Positions 1 to 9,531 of a stretch of DNA of 64,000 nucleotides are shown here, one piece after another. Every line of letters starts with the position of its first letter. Position 1 is the stretch's first letter. The position numbers and the translations under genes were made by a program. The stretch lies in NCBI RefSeq assembly GCF_030812775.1, contig NZ_JAUSTI010000010.1, positions 124,001 through 188,000 of the forward strand, written 5' to 3'. The notes beneath the pieces are model-generated. The model saw only the letters and a program-made list of their open reading frames with translations. It searched no databases and was not told where the DNA came from. The DNA is from Paenibacillus tundrae (GTDB lineage Bacteria; Bacillota; Bacilli; Paenibacillales; Paenibacillaceae).

Positions 1-1040
1 TCAAAATGGAAACAGGTCGCAAAGATGAAGTGGGTGACTTGGCGAAATACTTTGAACGAATGGTTGATAACCTGCGCATGATGATTCTGGGTGTGCAAGA
101 AACGACAGAGCAAGTATCGGCTTCTTCGCAGGAATTGTCGGCTAGTGCAGAACAAACGACCAAAGCGATTGAGCACTCTACGCTGGCAGTACAGGAGCTT
201 GCCGAAGGGGCAGAACAGCAAGTGAAGAGTGTCAAAGAAGGTTCGAGCCAAATGAGCCGTATGGCGGAAGACGTACGTCTTATGTCTGAACGTGTGCAAT
301 CTATTACTACGAATATGCGTCATACTTCGGGTGCGGCTCATTCAGGTAATGAGGCAGCAAGCGAAGCGATGGAGCAGATGAATAGCATTCAGGAAACGGT
401 AGAACAACTGGCGACGGTGGTGCAGTCCTTGAATGCACGTTCCGTAGAGATCGGTAGCATGGTTGATGTCATTGCTTCCATCTCCAAACAAACTAACCTG
501 CTCGCACTCAATGCATCCATTGAAGCGGCAAGAGCGGGTGATGCTGGTCGAGGTTTCGCCGTTGTAGCTGGAGAAGTGCGCAAGCTTGCTGAGGAATCCG
601 GAAGCTCTGCGGCACAGATCGGGGATTTGGTTCATAATATCCGAACGGATATGGATGCAGCCCTTCATGCGATGAATGCAGCCCAGAATCGTGTAGGCGA
701 TGGTATTCAAGCGGTGAATACATCGGGGCAATCATTTGCTCAGATTCGCACTGCCGTAGAGGACGTTGTTCATACACTTGATGATCTGTCCGAAACAACA
801 AAACAGATGGAACATGGTGCATCTCAAGTAGCGCAAGCGATGAATGATATTTCCATCGTAACGCAAGAATCGGCGGCGAACACCGAATCCGTCTCGGCTT
901 CGTCTCAAGAACAATTAGCATCTGTTGAAGAGATTGCTTCATCTTCTGCACATTTGAACAGCATGGCTGAACAGCTCCAAGGACTTTTGGGCATGTTCAA
1001 AATGGTAGAAGATACGCCGAAGAAGAGCGATAAATCCTAA
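1..1040 (+). CDS. Methyl-accepting chemotaxis protein, C-terminal part (5' truncated by window)
   Basis: Cytoplasmic signalling part of a transmembrane chemoreceptor that controls CheA/CheW. The frame is already open at base 3, so the gene begins upstream of the window and the first visible Met is not its start. Visible are the end of a HAMP domain ([16 protein letters not shown]), a long Ala/Gln/Ser/Glu-rich coiled coil, the conserved hairpin tip [15 protein letters not shown] near residues 160-175, and a returning helix that ends in a basic tail. No CheR-docking pentapeptide is seen. The sensor domain lies outside the window, so the ligand is unknown. A second full-length receptor lies on the other strand near 54 kb. 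Confidence 0.95.
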   Translation, partial: KMETGRKDEVGDLAKYFERMVDNLRMMILGVQETTEQVSASSQELSASAEQTTKAIEHSTLAVQELAEGAEQQVKSVKEGSSQMSRMAEDVRLMSERVQSITTNMRHTSGAAHSGNEAASEAMEQMNSIQETVEQLATVVQSLNARSVEIGSMVDVIASISKQTNLLALNASIEAARAGDAGRGFAVVAGEVRKLAEESGSSAAQIGDLVHNIRTDMDAALHAMNAAQNRVGDGIQAVNTSGQSFAQIRTAVEDVVHTLDDLSETTKQMEHGASQVAQAMNDISIVTQESAANTESVSASSQEQLASVEEIASSSAHLNSMAEQLQGLLGMFKMVEDTPKKSDKS

Positions 1041-1191
1041 GTGATAACGGATTAACGATCTAAACCATTTACGGCAAGAAAATAAAGATAGACAATCCTC
1101 CTGTTGCCCTGTATAACTAGATCGTCTGGTTATTCCGTACCGGTTGCGGTGTAATCGTATAATAGAAGAATTTAGGGGCGCAGGAGGATTC

Positions 1192-2484
1192 ATGACATAT
1201 ATAGCCATCTTAATATTTATCTTAACCATTACACTGGTCATCTGGCAGCCGCGAGGGCTGGGGATTGGTTGGTCTGCTATGGGTGGAGCGATTCTAGCAC
1301 TGCTCTGCGGTGTTGTTAGTTTTAACGATGCATCTGATGTCGCTTCCATTGTATGGAATGCAACGCTAGCCTTTGTCGGTATTATCATGATCTCATTAAT
1401 TCTTGATGAGACGGGGTTCTTCGAGTGGGCAGCGTTACATATGGCTAGACTTGCTGGAGGCGATGGACGCAGGTTATTCATATACGCAATCTTGCTTGGC
1501 GCGGCTGTGTCTGCACTCTTTGCCAATGATGGCGCAGCACTTATTTTGACACCAATCGTCTTGGCTATGGTAAGAGCGCTTAAGTTCGATGAATGCATGG
1601 TGTTAGCTTTTGTCATGGCTAGTGGCTTTATTGCGGATACAACATCATTGCCTCTCGTCGTAAGTAACTTAGTTAACATCGTATCTGCTGATTATTTTGG
1701 CATTACGTTTCTAGAATATGCGGTGAAGATGATTGTGCCCAATATATTTTCCATTGTCGCGAGCACAGTAATGTTATTTTTGTTTTATCGTAAAAGCATA
1801 CCGCTTCGTTATGATATCACCGCTGCGCGTGATCCGAAGGAAGCTATTCGTGACCCGCGTATGTTCCGCATTGCATGGTTCATGTTAGTGCTACTGCTGG
1901 TTGCGTATGCGCTAAGTGAGTTTCTCCCGATTCCAGTTTCAGTTATCGTAGGTGCTGTAGCACTGCTATTTGCCTGGCTTGCGCGTAAGAGCGAAGCCGT
2001 TAATTTGAAACGGGTAGTGATGGAAGCACCGTGGTCAATCGTTGTATTTTCCGTTGGGATGTATATCGTCGTATACGGGCTGCGTAACGCAGGCTTGACC
2101 GACCACCTGAGTGGCTGGCTTGATGCGATCGCAGAACATGGGGTGCTGGCAGCATCTGTTGGTATGGGTGTCATTGCTGCAGTGTTATCCTCGGTGATGA
2201 ACAATCTGCCTACCGTGCTGATTAACGCCTTAGCGATCCATAGTTCGAATGCGGAAGGCATTGTGCGTGAAGCGTTAATTTACGGTAATGTAATCGGTTC
2301 GGATCTTGGCCCCAAAATGACACCGATCGGTTCACTTGCAACGCTGTTATGGCTGCATGTGTTATCACGTAAAGGTGCAAAAATTACATGGGGATATTAT
2401 TTCAAGGTTGGCGTGATCTTAACCATACCGACATTGCTAATTACGCTTGCGGGTCTGGCGTTATGGTTGTGGATTCTAGGTTAG
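1192..2484 (+). CDS. ArsB/NhaD-type anion or Na+/H+ antiporter membrane protein
   Basis: Integral membrane transporter of the ion-transporter superfamily that contains ArsB (arsenite efflux) and NhaD/CitM relatives; 430 residues, the usual ArsB length. The sequence is almost wholly hydrophobic with about 11-12 predicted membrane segments. ArsB-like motifs are [13 protein letters not shown] near residue 110 and its pseudo-symmetrical partner [10 protein letters not shown] plus [19 protein letters not shown] in the C-terminal half. The start was taken at ATG 1192 because AGGAGG lies 5 bases upstream; a GTG 48 bases earlier lacks a ribosome site. No arsR or arsC is adjacent, so arsenite as substrate is inference from the family. 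Confidence 0.85.
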   Translation: MTYIAILIFILTITLVIWQPRGLGIGWSAMGGAILALLCGVVSFNDASDVASIVWNATLAFVGIIMISLILDETGFFEWAALHMARLAGGDGRRLFIYAILLGAAVSALFANDGAALILTPIVLAMVRALKFDECMVLAFVMASGFIADTTSLPLVVSNLVNIVSADYFGITFLEYAVKMIVPNIFSIVASTVMLFLFYRKSIPLRYDITAARDPKEAIRDPRMFRIAWFMLVLLLVAYALSEFLPIPVSVIVGAVALLFAWLARKSEAVNLKRVVMEAPWSIVVFSVGMYIVVYGLRNAGLTDHLSGWLDAIAEHGVLAASVGMGVIAAVLSSVMNNLPTVLINALAIHSSNAEGIVREALIYGNVIGSDLGPKMTPIGSLATLLWLHVLSRKGAKITWGYYFKVGVILTIPTLLITLAGLALWLWILG

Positions 2485-2611
2485 TAAACTAAAATAGGTA
2501 CACTTTCTACTACGATGACAGAATAACTTTTCGATCGCTCCACTTCTCCATGTTATTTCTGTCCTCTCCGTTCTCGTGTAAATGTTTAGGTTATAAAAAC
2601 AATTTAGTATA

Positions 2612-2659
2612 AAACTGCTTACAGTTGGTGCTGATGCACTCACTGTGAGCAGTTTTTTT
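2612..2659 (+). terminator. Rho-independent terminator after the ArsB-like gene
   Basis: A 14-bp stem (2612-2625 with 2642-2655, one G-T pair) is followed by a run of seven T. It lies about 130 bases after the ArsB-like stop codon. Confidence 0.85.
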
Positions 2660-2779
2660 GTGTTGCCGATTGGTTTCTGGGATAGCGCTAATTTTTGTGC
2701 GATTTCTCATGTGTTTCTTTTTGCCTTTCTTATATAGAAGAAACAACTCTTACTCCAGCCTCTCCTGAATTCCATCGCT

Positions 2780-2803
2780 AATTGTTAAACACCGTTAACA
2801 ATT
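2780..2803. promoter_or_regulatory. Perfect 9-bp inverted repeat upstream of pst locus
   Basis: AATTGTTAA at 2780-2788 and TTAACAATT at 2795-2803 form a perfect palindrome with a 6-base gap. The core also contains TTAAAC and TTAACA hexamers that resemble PhoP half-sites. It lies about 400 bases before pstS, next to the structured element at 2880-3040. Its function is unknown: an operator or a second Pho-type site are both possible. Confidence 0.4.
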
Positions 2804-2879
2804 GGCTGTGGAATAATTCTTTTGTCGGTCTGCTCTTTTCTGCCCTCCTCCTAGGCTGTAGATTGAAAGGTTTTGGGAG

Positions 2880-3045
2880 TCCTGATGAGCGCTGACATAG
2901 CGCAGGGAACGGAACGATTGTGGAAAAGCGGAGCGTTCGCCTTTATCCCTGGATGTTTTCCTTGGAAAAATTAAATCATATATATCCGGGGATAACAGCG
3001 ATTGAAGCAACGTCCGTTCCCGGAGCGTCCTACTTAGCGCACAAT
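2880..3045. other. Structured intergenic element with nested inverted repeats
   Basis: This gene-free stretch holds several base-pairing blocks in nested order. GCGCT/AGCGC is a local hairpin at 2890-2903. GGGAACGGA at 2905-2913 is complementary to TCCGTTCCC at 3013-3021. TTATCCCTGGA at 2943-2953 pairs with TCCGGGGATAA at 2985-2995 with one wobble. TTTTC/GAAAA at 2956-2969 forms the innermost hairpin. Together these fold into one long branched structure. There is no T-run, so it is not a simple terminator. It may be a genus-specific intergenic repeat or a structured RNA; the strand is undecided. Confidence 0.5.
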
Positions 3046-3082
3046 AGAATCCCAAATAATTTCCAATGAACAGCCTATATTT

Positions 3083-3136
3083 TTAACATTGCGTTTACAA
3101 AACAATGATTTTGAGATGACATACCGAAACTACAAT
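3083..3136 (+). promoter_or_regulatory. PhoP-box-like pair and -10 element of the pst promoter
   Basis: TTAACA at 3083-3088 and TTTACA at 3094-3099 are spaced exactly 11 bases start to start, the arrangement of PhoP half-sites in Bacillus Pho-regulon promoters. A -10-like TACAAT lies at 3131-3136 with no good -35 box, as expected for an activated promoter. The site is 73-126 bases upstream of pstS. Phosphate-starvation control is inferred. Confidence 0.55.
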
Positions 3137-3208
3137 GATTAAAGAGTTGATGGTGAACACACAAATTCACAAAACGCCGTCACTAAATTGGGGGAGGAAA
3201 ACAAAACT

Positions 3209-4144
3209 ATGTTTAAAAAGTTGCCGTTTATTTTGATGACCTTGTCGTTCGTACTCGTGCTTGCAGCATGTGGATCGAACAATAACGCTGGAACAGAGGG
3301 TTCTGCAAGTAATGGTTCAGGTACAGCAACAGAAGGAGCTGCTGAGCTTAGCGGTAACATTCTGGCTGTTGGATCTACAGCATTACAACCTTTGGTTGAG
3401 CAAGCTGGACAGAAATTTATGGCAGTTGATGAATATAAGAACGTAACAGTACAAGTGCAAGGCGGCGGTAGCGGTACTGGTCTGACACAAGTGTCTGACG
3501 GACAAGCTACAATCGGTAACTCTGACGTATTTGCTGAAGAGAAGTTGGAAGACGAAGCAAAAGCAAAAGAATTGGTTGACCACCAAGTAGCAGTTGTCGC
3601 TATTGCTCCAGTTAGCAACAAAGATGCAGGTGTTGAAGACCTGACGAAGCAACAATTGATCGACATCTTCTCCGGGAAAATCACGAACTGGAAAGACGTT
3701 GGTGGTGCGGATCAAGCAATCGTTATCGTTAACCGTCCTGGTAGTTCCGGAACTCGTGCAACATTCGAGAAATTCGCACTGGGTACAAAAGTAGAAGATA
3801 TCCAAGGATCTATTCAAGAAGATTCCTCAGGTACAGTTAAGAAGCTGGTTTCCGAAACGCCAGGCGCTATTGGATACCTTGCACTTTCTTACCTGGATGA
3901 CAGCTTGACAGTTCTGAAATACGAAGGCGTAGAAGCATCCGTTGAGAATGTTGAAGCTGGAACATATCCAGTATGGGCTTACCAACACATGTATACAAAA
4001 GGCGAGCCGGATGCAGCTACCAAAGCATTCCTCGATTACATGCTGAGTGACGAAATTCAACTGACAGACGTTAAGGAACTGGGCTACATTCCAGTATCCG
4101 GTATGAAAGTTAAACGCGATGCAACTGGCGCAGTGACTCAATAA
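3209..4144 (+). CDS. pstS: Phosphate ABC transporter, phosphate-binding lipoprotein PstS
   Basis: Extracytoplasmic phosphate receptor of the high-affinity Pst transporter; 311 residues. A lipoprotein signal ends at lipobox LAAC near residue 20, followed by a Gly/Ser/Asn-rich linker. Family signatures are GSTALQPLVE near residue 53, the GGGSGTG phosphate loop and PGSSGTRATFEKF near residue 175. ATG 3209 is preceded by GGGGAGG, so the frame's earlier TTG is not needed. It is first of pstS-pstC-pstA-pstB; no phoU gene follows in this window. Confidence 0.97.
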   Translation: MFKKLPFILMTLSFVLVLAACGSNNNAGTEGSASNGSGTATEGAAELSGNILAVGSTALQPLVEQAGQKFMAVDEYKNVTVQVQGGGSGTGLTQVSDGQATIGNSDVFAEEKLEDEAKAKELVDHQVAVVAIAPVSNKDAGVEDLTKQQLIDIFSGKITNWKDVGGADQAIVIVNRPGSSGTRATFEKFALGTKVEDIQGSIQEDSSGTVKKLVSETPGAIGYLALSYLDDSLTVLKYEGVEASVENVEAGTYPVWAYQHMYTKGEPDAATKAFLDYMLSDEIQLTDVKELGYIPVSGMKVKRDATGAVTQ

Positions 4145-4282
4145 TCTTTGAACTTGCTCATACAGCGAGAGAGGCGGACCTAGGTCCAGCCTCTTTGCGC
4201 GGTTTATGAAATAATCCCATATTTTACATTAATTCTACGATGAAGGATGGTTGTTATGGAACAGACCGAAGGGGGAACGGTA

Positions 4283-5191
4283 ATGAACAGCAACATGAAA
4301 CCTCGCCGGCCCTTGAGAGAGAAACATTACTGGGAAGATTGGACAGGTCGTATTTATACGTCGATTTGTGTCGTTTTTCTGATCGTTGTTATGTTTTCCA
4401 TTGTGTATTTTGTGGCGTCCAAGGGTCTGACGACCTTTTTCCGGGATGGCGTGAGTTTACGTGAATTCATATTTGGAAGAACGTGGAACCCATCTGCGGA
4501 ACCATCAGCCTATGGAGCATTACCGTTCATCACGGGTTCCTTTACAACCACCTTGCTGGCGGCTTTGATTGCAAGTCCACTCAGCCTATGTGCAGCACTC
4601 TTTATGACGGAGATTGTACCGGGCAAAGGGAAAAAGATCTTACAACCTGCGATTGAGCTGTTGTCTGGGATCCCGTCCGTTGTTTATGGATTTATCGGTC
4701 TGAGTGTAATTGTACCTTTGATGCGTACTCTTTTCGGTGGAGCTGGCGTCGGGATTGCAGCTGGATGTTTGGTTTTAGCTGTTATGATCTTACCTACAGT
4801 AACGAGTATTATGGCAGATGCTCTCTCCGCTCTTCCTAAAGGGCTTCGTGAGTCTTCTTATGCTCTAGGTGCTACACGTTGGCAAACGATCTATCGTGTC
4901 ATCATCCCAACGGTTCTACCTGCCTTGTTGACAGGGGTTGTATTGGGTATGGCTCGTGCCTTTGGTGAAGCTCTGGCTGTGCAGATGGTTATCGGTAACG
5001 CACCACATGTACCGACTTCCCTGCTTGAATCGGCTTCAACGTTAACAAGTGTTATCACCTTAAGTATGGGTAATACGACAATGGGTTCGGTTCATAATAA
5101 TGCGCTCTGGAGTATGGCACTGGTATTGCTCGTAATGACCTTTGTATTCGTTATTCTGGTTCGCTTGCTTGAAAGGAGAAACCGGGTATGA
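4283..5191 (+). CDS. pstC: Phosphate ABC transporter permease PstC
   Basis: Inner-membrane permease subunit of the Pst transporter, pairing with PstA; about 302 residues with six predicted membrane helices. The binding-protein-dependent EAA-type loop reads LPKGLRESSYALGATRWQ near residues 200-215. ATG 4283 follows AGGGGG at 7 bases; in-frame ATG 4256, preceded by AAGGA, is an equally possible start and would add nine residues. The stop overlaps the pstA start (ATGA), showing translational coupling. Confidence 0.95.
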   Translation: MNSNMKPRRPLREKHYWEDWTGRIYTSICVVFLIVVMFSIVYFVASKGLTTFFRDGVSLREFIFGRTWNPSAEPSAYGALPFITGSFTTTLLAALIASPLSLCAALFMTEIVPGKGKKILQPAIELLSGIPSVVYGFIGLSVIVPLMRTLFGGAGVGIAAGCLVLAVMILPTVTSIMADALSALPKGLRESSYALGATRWQTIYRVIIPTVLPALLTGVVLGMARAFGEALAVQMVIGNAPHVPTSLLESASTLTSVITLSMGNTTMGSVHNNALWSMALVLLVMTFVFVILVRLLERRNRV

Positions 5192-6081
5192 GAATGAAGG
5201 CCAAAACAGTAGATAAAATTGCTACCTACGTCATCGTTGTGCTCGCACTGTTCATCGTTGCATTGTTGCTTGGGTTACTTGGTTTCATCTTGGCACGAGG
5301 AATTGGTCATATTGACTGGAACTTCCTGACCAGTGCACCGCAGATGCTCAAAGGTGGAGGCGGTATTGGACCGCAGCTCTTCAACTCGATCTTCTTGCTC
5401 GTATTAACACTCATTATTACGATTCCGCTCGGATGGGGCGGAGGAATTTATATGGCGGAGTATGCCAAGCCAGGACGCATTACAAGCTTCATTCGCTTGG
5501 TCGTTGAGGTATTGTCATCCTTCCCGTCAATCGTTATCGGTTTGTTCGGACTCTTACTCATTGTAAATACATTTGGCCTGGGCTTCTCCCTAATCTCAGG
5601 TGCGATGGCGCTTGCGATCTTCAACTTGCCACTGATGGTACGGACGACTGAGCAGGCATTCCGTGCAGTTCCTAAAGAGCAGAAGGAAGCTGGATTGGCA
5701 CTTGGCTTGTCCAAGTGGAAGATCATCACATCCATCTTGCTGCCTGTAGCTCTACCGAGCTTGATTACGGGTACGATTCTGGCTTCTGGTCGGATCTTTG
5801 GTGAGGCGGCTGCCCTCATGTTTACAGCAGGGATGAGTAGCCCGCCGCTGGATTTCACAGATTGGAATCCAACGAGCCCTAGATCACCGCTCAATCCATT
5901 CCGTCCAGCAGAGACGCTGGCCGTTCATATCTGGAAAGTTAACAGTGAAGGCATTGGCCCAGATTCCAAGGAAGTTGCAGCAGGTGCGTCCGCAGTCCTT
6001 GTCATTCTCGTGCTGGCTTTCAATCTAAGTGCACGCTGGATCGGTCGGGTTGTATACCGTCGCATGACAGCTTCGAAATAA
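5188..6081 (+). CDS. pstA: Phosphate ABC transporter permease PstA
   Basis: Second permease of the Pst complex, 297 residues, six predicted membrane helices. The EAA loop [18 protein letters not shown] is near residue 165, and the [12 protein letters not shown] segment is typical of PstA. Its ATG overlaps the pstC stop by 4 bases, and pstB follows 13 bases after its stop. Confidence 0.95.
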   Translation: MRMKAKTVDKIATYVIVVLALFIVALLLGLLGFILARGIGHIDWNFLTSAPQMLKGGGGIGPQLFNSIFLLVLTLIITIPLGWGGGIYMAEYAKPGRITSFIRLVVEVLSSFPSIVIGLFGLLLIVNTFGLGFSLISGAMALAIFNLPLMVRTTEQAFRAVPKEQKEAGLALGLSKWKIITSILLPVALPSLITGTILASGRIFGEAAALMFTAGMSSPPLDFTDWNPTSPRSPLNPFRPAETLAVHIWKVNSEGIGPDSKEVAAGASAVLVILVLAFNLSARWIGRVVYRRMTASK

Positions 6082-6094
6082 GGAGGAATCCCAC

Positions 6095-6850
6095 ATGGCC
6101 ATACCTTTTGGTACGGAACAGTTAAGCATATATTATGGGCATTTCCAGGCGGTTAAACAGATTAGTCTGGCATTCCCTGAAGCGAGCGTGACGGCGCTTA
6201 TTGGCCCGTCAGGTTGCGGTAAATCGACGTTCCTTCGTTCGTTGAATCGAATGAATGATGAGATCGCCGGATCTCGTACAGAAGGTCATATCTGGATGGA
6301 CGGTAATGACCTGAACGAGCCGGGTACAGATGTAATCAAGCTTCGCCAGAAGATCGGCATGGTGTGGCAGAAGCCCAATCCATTCCATAAGTCTATTTAT
6401 AACAATATCGCGTTTGGCCCCCGCTATCGCGGTACGAAGAGTAAAAAGGCATTGGATGAGATTGTGGAAAAAAGCCTGCGCCGTGCAGCCCTTTGGGATG
6501 AGGTAAAAGACAGACTTAACGAGTCCGCCTTGTCACTATCTGGTGGACAACAACAGCGTCTGTGTATCGCACGCGCATTGTCGGTTGACCCGCAGATTTT
6601 GCTGCTTGATGAGCCAGCATCTGCGCTTGACCCGGTATCTACGGGTAAAGTAGAGGAATTGATCTCCGAACTGAAGAAGGATCTACGGATCGTTATTGTA
6701 ACGCATAACATGCAGCAAGCAGCACGGATCTCGGACTTTACCGCGTATTTCTATTTGGGTAGCATGATTGAACACGGGAATACAGAGCATATCTTTACCA
6801 ACCCGGACAATCGCCTGACACAGGAATACATTATGGGACGTTTCGGTTAA
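6095..6850 (+). CDS. pstB: Phosphate ABC transporter ATP-binding protein PstB
   Basis: ATPase that drives phosphate import through PstC/PstA; 251 residues, the family norm. Walker [10 protein letters not shown] near residue 33, Q-loop in the WQKPNPF motif that is typical of PstB, signature LSGGQQQR near residue 148, Walker [12 protein letters not shown] near 168, and a switch His in VTHNMQQA. The start has AAGGAGG 8 bases upstream. It is the last gene of the operon. Confidence 0.97.
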   Translation: MAIPFGTEQLSIYYGHFQAVKQISLAFPEASVTALIGPSGCGKSTFLRSLNRMNDEIAGSRTEGHIWMDGNDLNEPGTDVIKLRQKIGMVWQKPNPFHKSIYNNIAFGPRYRGTKSKKALDEIVEKSLRRAALWDEVKDRLNESALSLSGGQQQRLCIARALSVDPQILLLDEPASALDPVSTGKVEELISELKKDLRIVIVTHNMQQAARISDFTAYFYLGSMIEHGNTEHIFTNPDNRLTQEYIMGRFG

Positions 6851-6913
6851 TCTCAATTGGAGTGGTTGGAGAACATCGGAACTAATGTAAGATAGAGCAT
6901 ATAGAGAAATAAG

Positions 6914-6959
6914 AGAGCATAAATCTTGGGCGAACGCGCCAGGGTTTATGCTCTTTTTT
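6914..6959 (+). terminator. Terminator of the pst operon
   Basis: AGAGCATAAA at 6914-6923 pairs with TTTATGCTCT at 6945-6954 and is followed by a T-run to 6959. It lies about 65 bases after the pstB stop. Confidence 0.9.
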
Positions 6960-7329
6960 ACATCTAAAAGATAAATACCATCAAAACTGTTTAAAACAAA
7001 ATATTGGGAAAGTTTGCCACAGCCAAAACAGTCATGATACGATAATAAGCTGGAAGAAGGGGTATCTTTACCAGTCAGGACTTTGGCTTGATTCGGAAGA
7101 CGTTCGAGAATGGCGGTATCTTCTTGAATTATAATATGTATAGCACAGAGACGAAGACATCACGACAACATGCGTCAACCAATGTAATTGGGGCGTCCTG
7201 AACTCAGGGGGCTCTTTTTGCGTACGTATTGTTTCATATATTGAAGAACGCAATTATGAAGAAAGTATAAACTCTGCGGAGATGTATATGGATTTCGCTA
7301 CAATACAGTCATGAGAGGATGAAACAGCG
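6960..7329. other. Intergenic region before the two-component operon
   Basis: No convincing gene. A short stem CCTG/CAGG at 7197-7208 is followed by a T5 run at about 7215 and could be a weak attenuator. A GAGAGG ribosome site for the response regulator lies at 7314-7319. No convincing -35/-10 pair was found. Confidence 0.4.
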
Positions 7330-8040
7330 ATGAGAGACAATGTGAACATATTGCTGGTGGAGGATGATCCGGAAATTGCCCGCATTTTGATGGACCATCT
7401 TCGGCGTGAGGGATATGGAGTAACTTGGGCTTCGAGCGGTCTGGAGAGCTGGGAAGATTTCAGGGAGGGAACGTATCAAATGGTCTTGCTGGATCTAATG
7501 CTGCCGGAGATGGACGGGTTCACGGTATGTAAAAATATCCGCCTGATCAGCGACATTCCGCTGCTTATGATGAGTGCGCGCATCGAAGAAGAGAGTAAGG
7601 TCAGGGGTCTCGGTCTGGGCGCTGACGATTATATTACCAAGCCGTTCAGCCTGGCAGAACTTACAGCCCGCATTAAATCCCACCTGAGCAGATATCGCAG
7701 ATACCAGGGTGTCAAGCCGGAATCGACCCATCAACAATACAACGACGAGTTGTCGATCGACCCATTCAATCAACAGGTCCAGATTCGCGGGGAAGATGTC
7801 GTACTGACAGGCAAGGAGTGGGCTTTACTCACGCTACTATCCTCTCATCCAGGCCGTGCATTCACCAAAGCTGAGCTGTATGAACATGTGTGGAATCAGC
7901 CAGTTGCGGGAAGCTCAGGTACGGTTACCGTCCATGTAAAGAGCCTGCGGGCCAAGCTGGGTGACGAACCTCATCAACCACGCTGGATTCAGACTGTGTG
8001 GGGCAGCGGATACCGATTTATAGGAGAGGTAGTGGAATGA
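7330..8040 (+). CDS. OmpR/PhoB-family response regulator
   Basis: DNA-binding response regulator, 236 residues. The receiver domain (about 5-120) has acidic pair EDD, phospho-acceptor Asp in LLDLMLPEMDG and Lys in DDYITKPF. The winged-helix effector (about 140-232) contains LTGKEWALLTLL and the wing GSGYRF. It is the first gene of a RR-HK-lipoprotein-PH-PH series; the kinase start overlaps its stop (ATGA). It directly follows the pst operon, but nothing in the sequence ties it to phosphate. Confidence 0.95.
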   Translation: MRDNVNILLVEDDPEIARILMDHLRREGYGVTWASSGLESWEDFREGTYQMVLLDLMLPEMDGFTVCKNIRLISDIPLLMMSARIEEESKVRGLGLGADDYITKPFSLAELTARIKSHLSRYRRYQGVKPESTHQQYNDELSIDPFNQQVQIRGEDVVLTGKEWALLTLLSSHPGRAFTKAELYEHVWNQPVAGSSGTVTVHVKSLRAKLGDEPHQPRWIQTVWGSGYRFIGEVVE

Positions 8041-9503
8041 AGCTGAAGTACTGGTTGATGATTGCCTTTCTTATTGTGATGCTGCTTCCTGTCGCTGCAG
8101 GATGGGCACTAATTTCCCTGTACAACTACCATAGCGACCAGCGCTCCGTAGCGGAATATATAGAGTTATCCGGACGGCTGGCTCCCATTGAGCAGAAGTT
8201 GTCTGACCCGGGTCTGTATCGGCTACAATCTTCAGATGCCTATGCTTCGCTCTCTGGATTGGCTAGCGATCAAGTGAACGTAGACCTCTATTTACCTTCA
8301 GGTATCCGGGTGTATACATCCGGCGGGGATGCCTTGTCTGCTGGAGCCTATACCGTCAGGGGTTCGGAGCTATATCGCAATTTGTACGACATGCAGATTC
8401 GTCATCGTACGTTTACGCTGAAAAAGCCAGTATGGGAAAAAGGCAAGCTGATTGGGATATACGAGATTACCATGCTTCGCAGAGAGTGGCTGGAAGGCAT
8501 CTCGATTCGGACAACCTGGGTCATTGGGTTCGCCGGTGTTTTCTTTATCCTATTATATGGCACGGTGCTCTGGCTGCTATCCAGAAAGCTTTTTCGGCCG
8601 ATGAGACATCTGATGGACCGAATGCATGCATTTGCGCGAGGGGAAATTCCCATGGATGACGTACCGGCGGCACGTCGGGATGAAATGGGTATGCTGCTAG
8701 AGCAATTCGATGCGATGCAGGAGAAAGTCAGGCAGACTCAGACCGAGGTGGAGAAGGAACAAAAAGAGAAAGAGCTCATGGTCGCTTCGCTGTCTCATGA
8801 TCTGAAGACTCCATTAATGTCCATCAGTGCCTATGCGGAGGCACTTAGTGTTGGTACTCCGCTGGAACCTTCAGAGAGACGAGACTACCGGGATGTGTTG
8901 TTTGGTAATGTGAACCGGATGAAGCACATGATTGGTGAACTTGAAATGTATACGGCGCTGGGTTCCAGTGAACTGGAGATGGCTATGGTTGAGGTGGAAG
9001 GAGAAGAGTTCTTCGATATGCTTCTCGGAAGTTATGGGGGACTCGTCGAGCATGGACAGATTGATGTGAAAACGGTTGTCCGCACAGACCGCCTCTACCG
9101 GCTTCATCCCGAGCAACTGATGCGTCTGACAGATAATTTGATTAACAATGCACTGCGTCACACAAGCACAAACGGTGTAGTGGGCCTGGGTGTTATTGCT
9201 TCAGATCAGCAGCTTCCAGAATGGATCATATCAACACTGGTGTTGGAGCTAGATAACTTCAGAACGGGATCAACATTAATTCTGGTGCAAAATGAAGGGC
9301 CTGCTATTCCCGAAGAACAGCTGAATCGTATTTTTGAACCTTATGTTCAACATCAGAACCAGGAAGAGAAGGTGTACGCGGGCAGTTCGGGTTTGGGATT
9401 AAGCATAGCCAAACGGATTGCCATCAAGCATGGAGGTGAGATGCGCATGTGGTCGGCAGAAGGATTAGGTACGCTGGCTGCATGCCGATTGCCTGAGATG
9501 TAA
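8037..9503 (+). CDS. Membrane sensor histidine kinase
   Basis: Partner kinase of the preceding regulator, 488 residues. One N-terminal membrane helix (about 5-27), an extracytoplasmic sensor of about 130 residues, a second helix near 165-188 and a HAMP linker. The HisKA H-box reads SLSHDLKTPL, the N-box DNLINNALRHT and the G-box GSSGLGLSIAKRI. ATG 8037 was chosen because it overlaps the regulator stop by 4 bases and follows AGGAGAGG at about 8 bases. The signal sensed is unknown; co-transcription with lipoprotein and PH-domain membrane proteins suggests a cell-envelope cue. Confidence 0.93.
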   Translation: MKLKYWLMIAFLIVMLLPVAAGWALISLYNYHSDQRSVAEYIELSGRLAPIEQKLSDPGLYRLQSSDAYASLSGLASDQVNVDLYLPSGIRVYTSGGDALSAGAYTVRGSELYRNLYDMQIRHRTFTLKKPVWEKGKLIGIYEITMLRREWLEGISIRTTWVIGFAGVFFILLYGTVLWLLSRKLFRPMRHLMDRMHAFARGEIPMDDVPAARRDEMGMLLEQFDAMQEKVRQTQTEVEKEQKEKELMVASLSHDLKTPLMSISAYAEALSVGTPLEPSERRDYRDVLFGNVNRMKHMIGELEMYTALGSSELEMAMVEVEGEEFFDMLLGSYGGLVEHGQIDVKTVVRTDRLYRLHPEQLMRLTDNLINNALRHTSTNGVVGLGVIASDQQLPEWIISTLVLELDNFRTGSTLILVQNEGPAIPEEQLNRIFEPYVQHQNQEEKVYAGSSGLGLSIAKRIAIKHGGEMRMWSAEGLGTLAACRLPEM

Positions 9504-9531
9504 AGCCCTTAAACGAAATGAGAGAGGATGA

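Noticed and set aside
2795..3055. 86-codon minus-strand frame in the pst upstream region
   Set aside because: It is the shadow of the nested inverted-repeat element, has no ribosome site and no family-like sequence.
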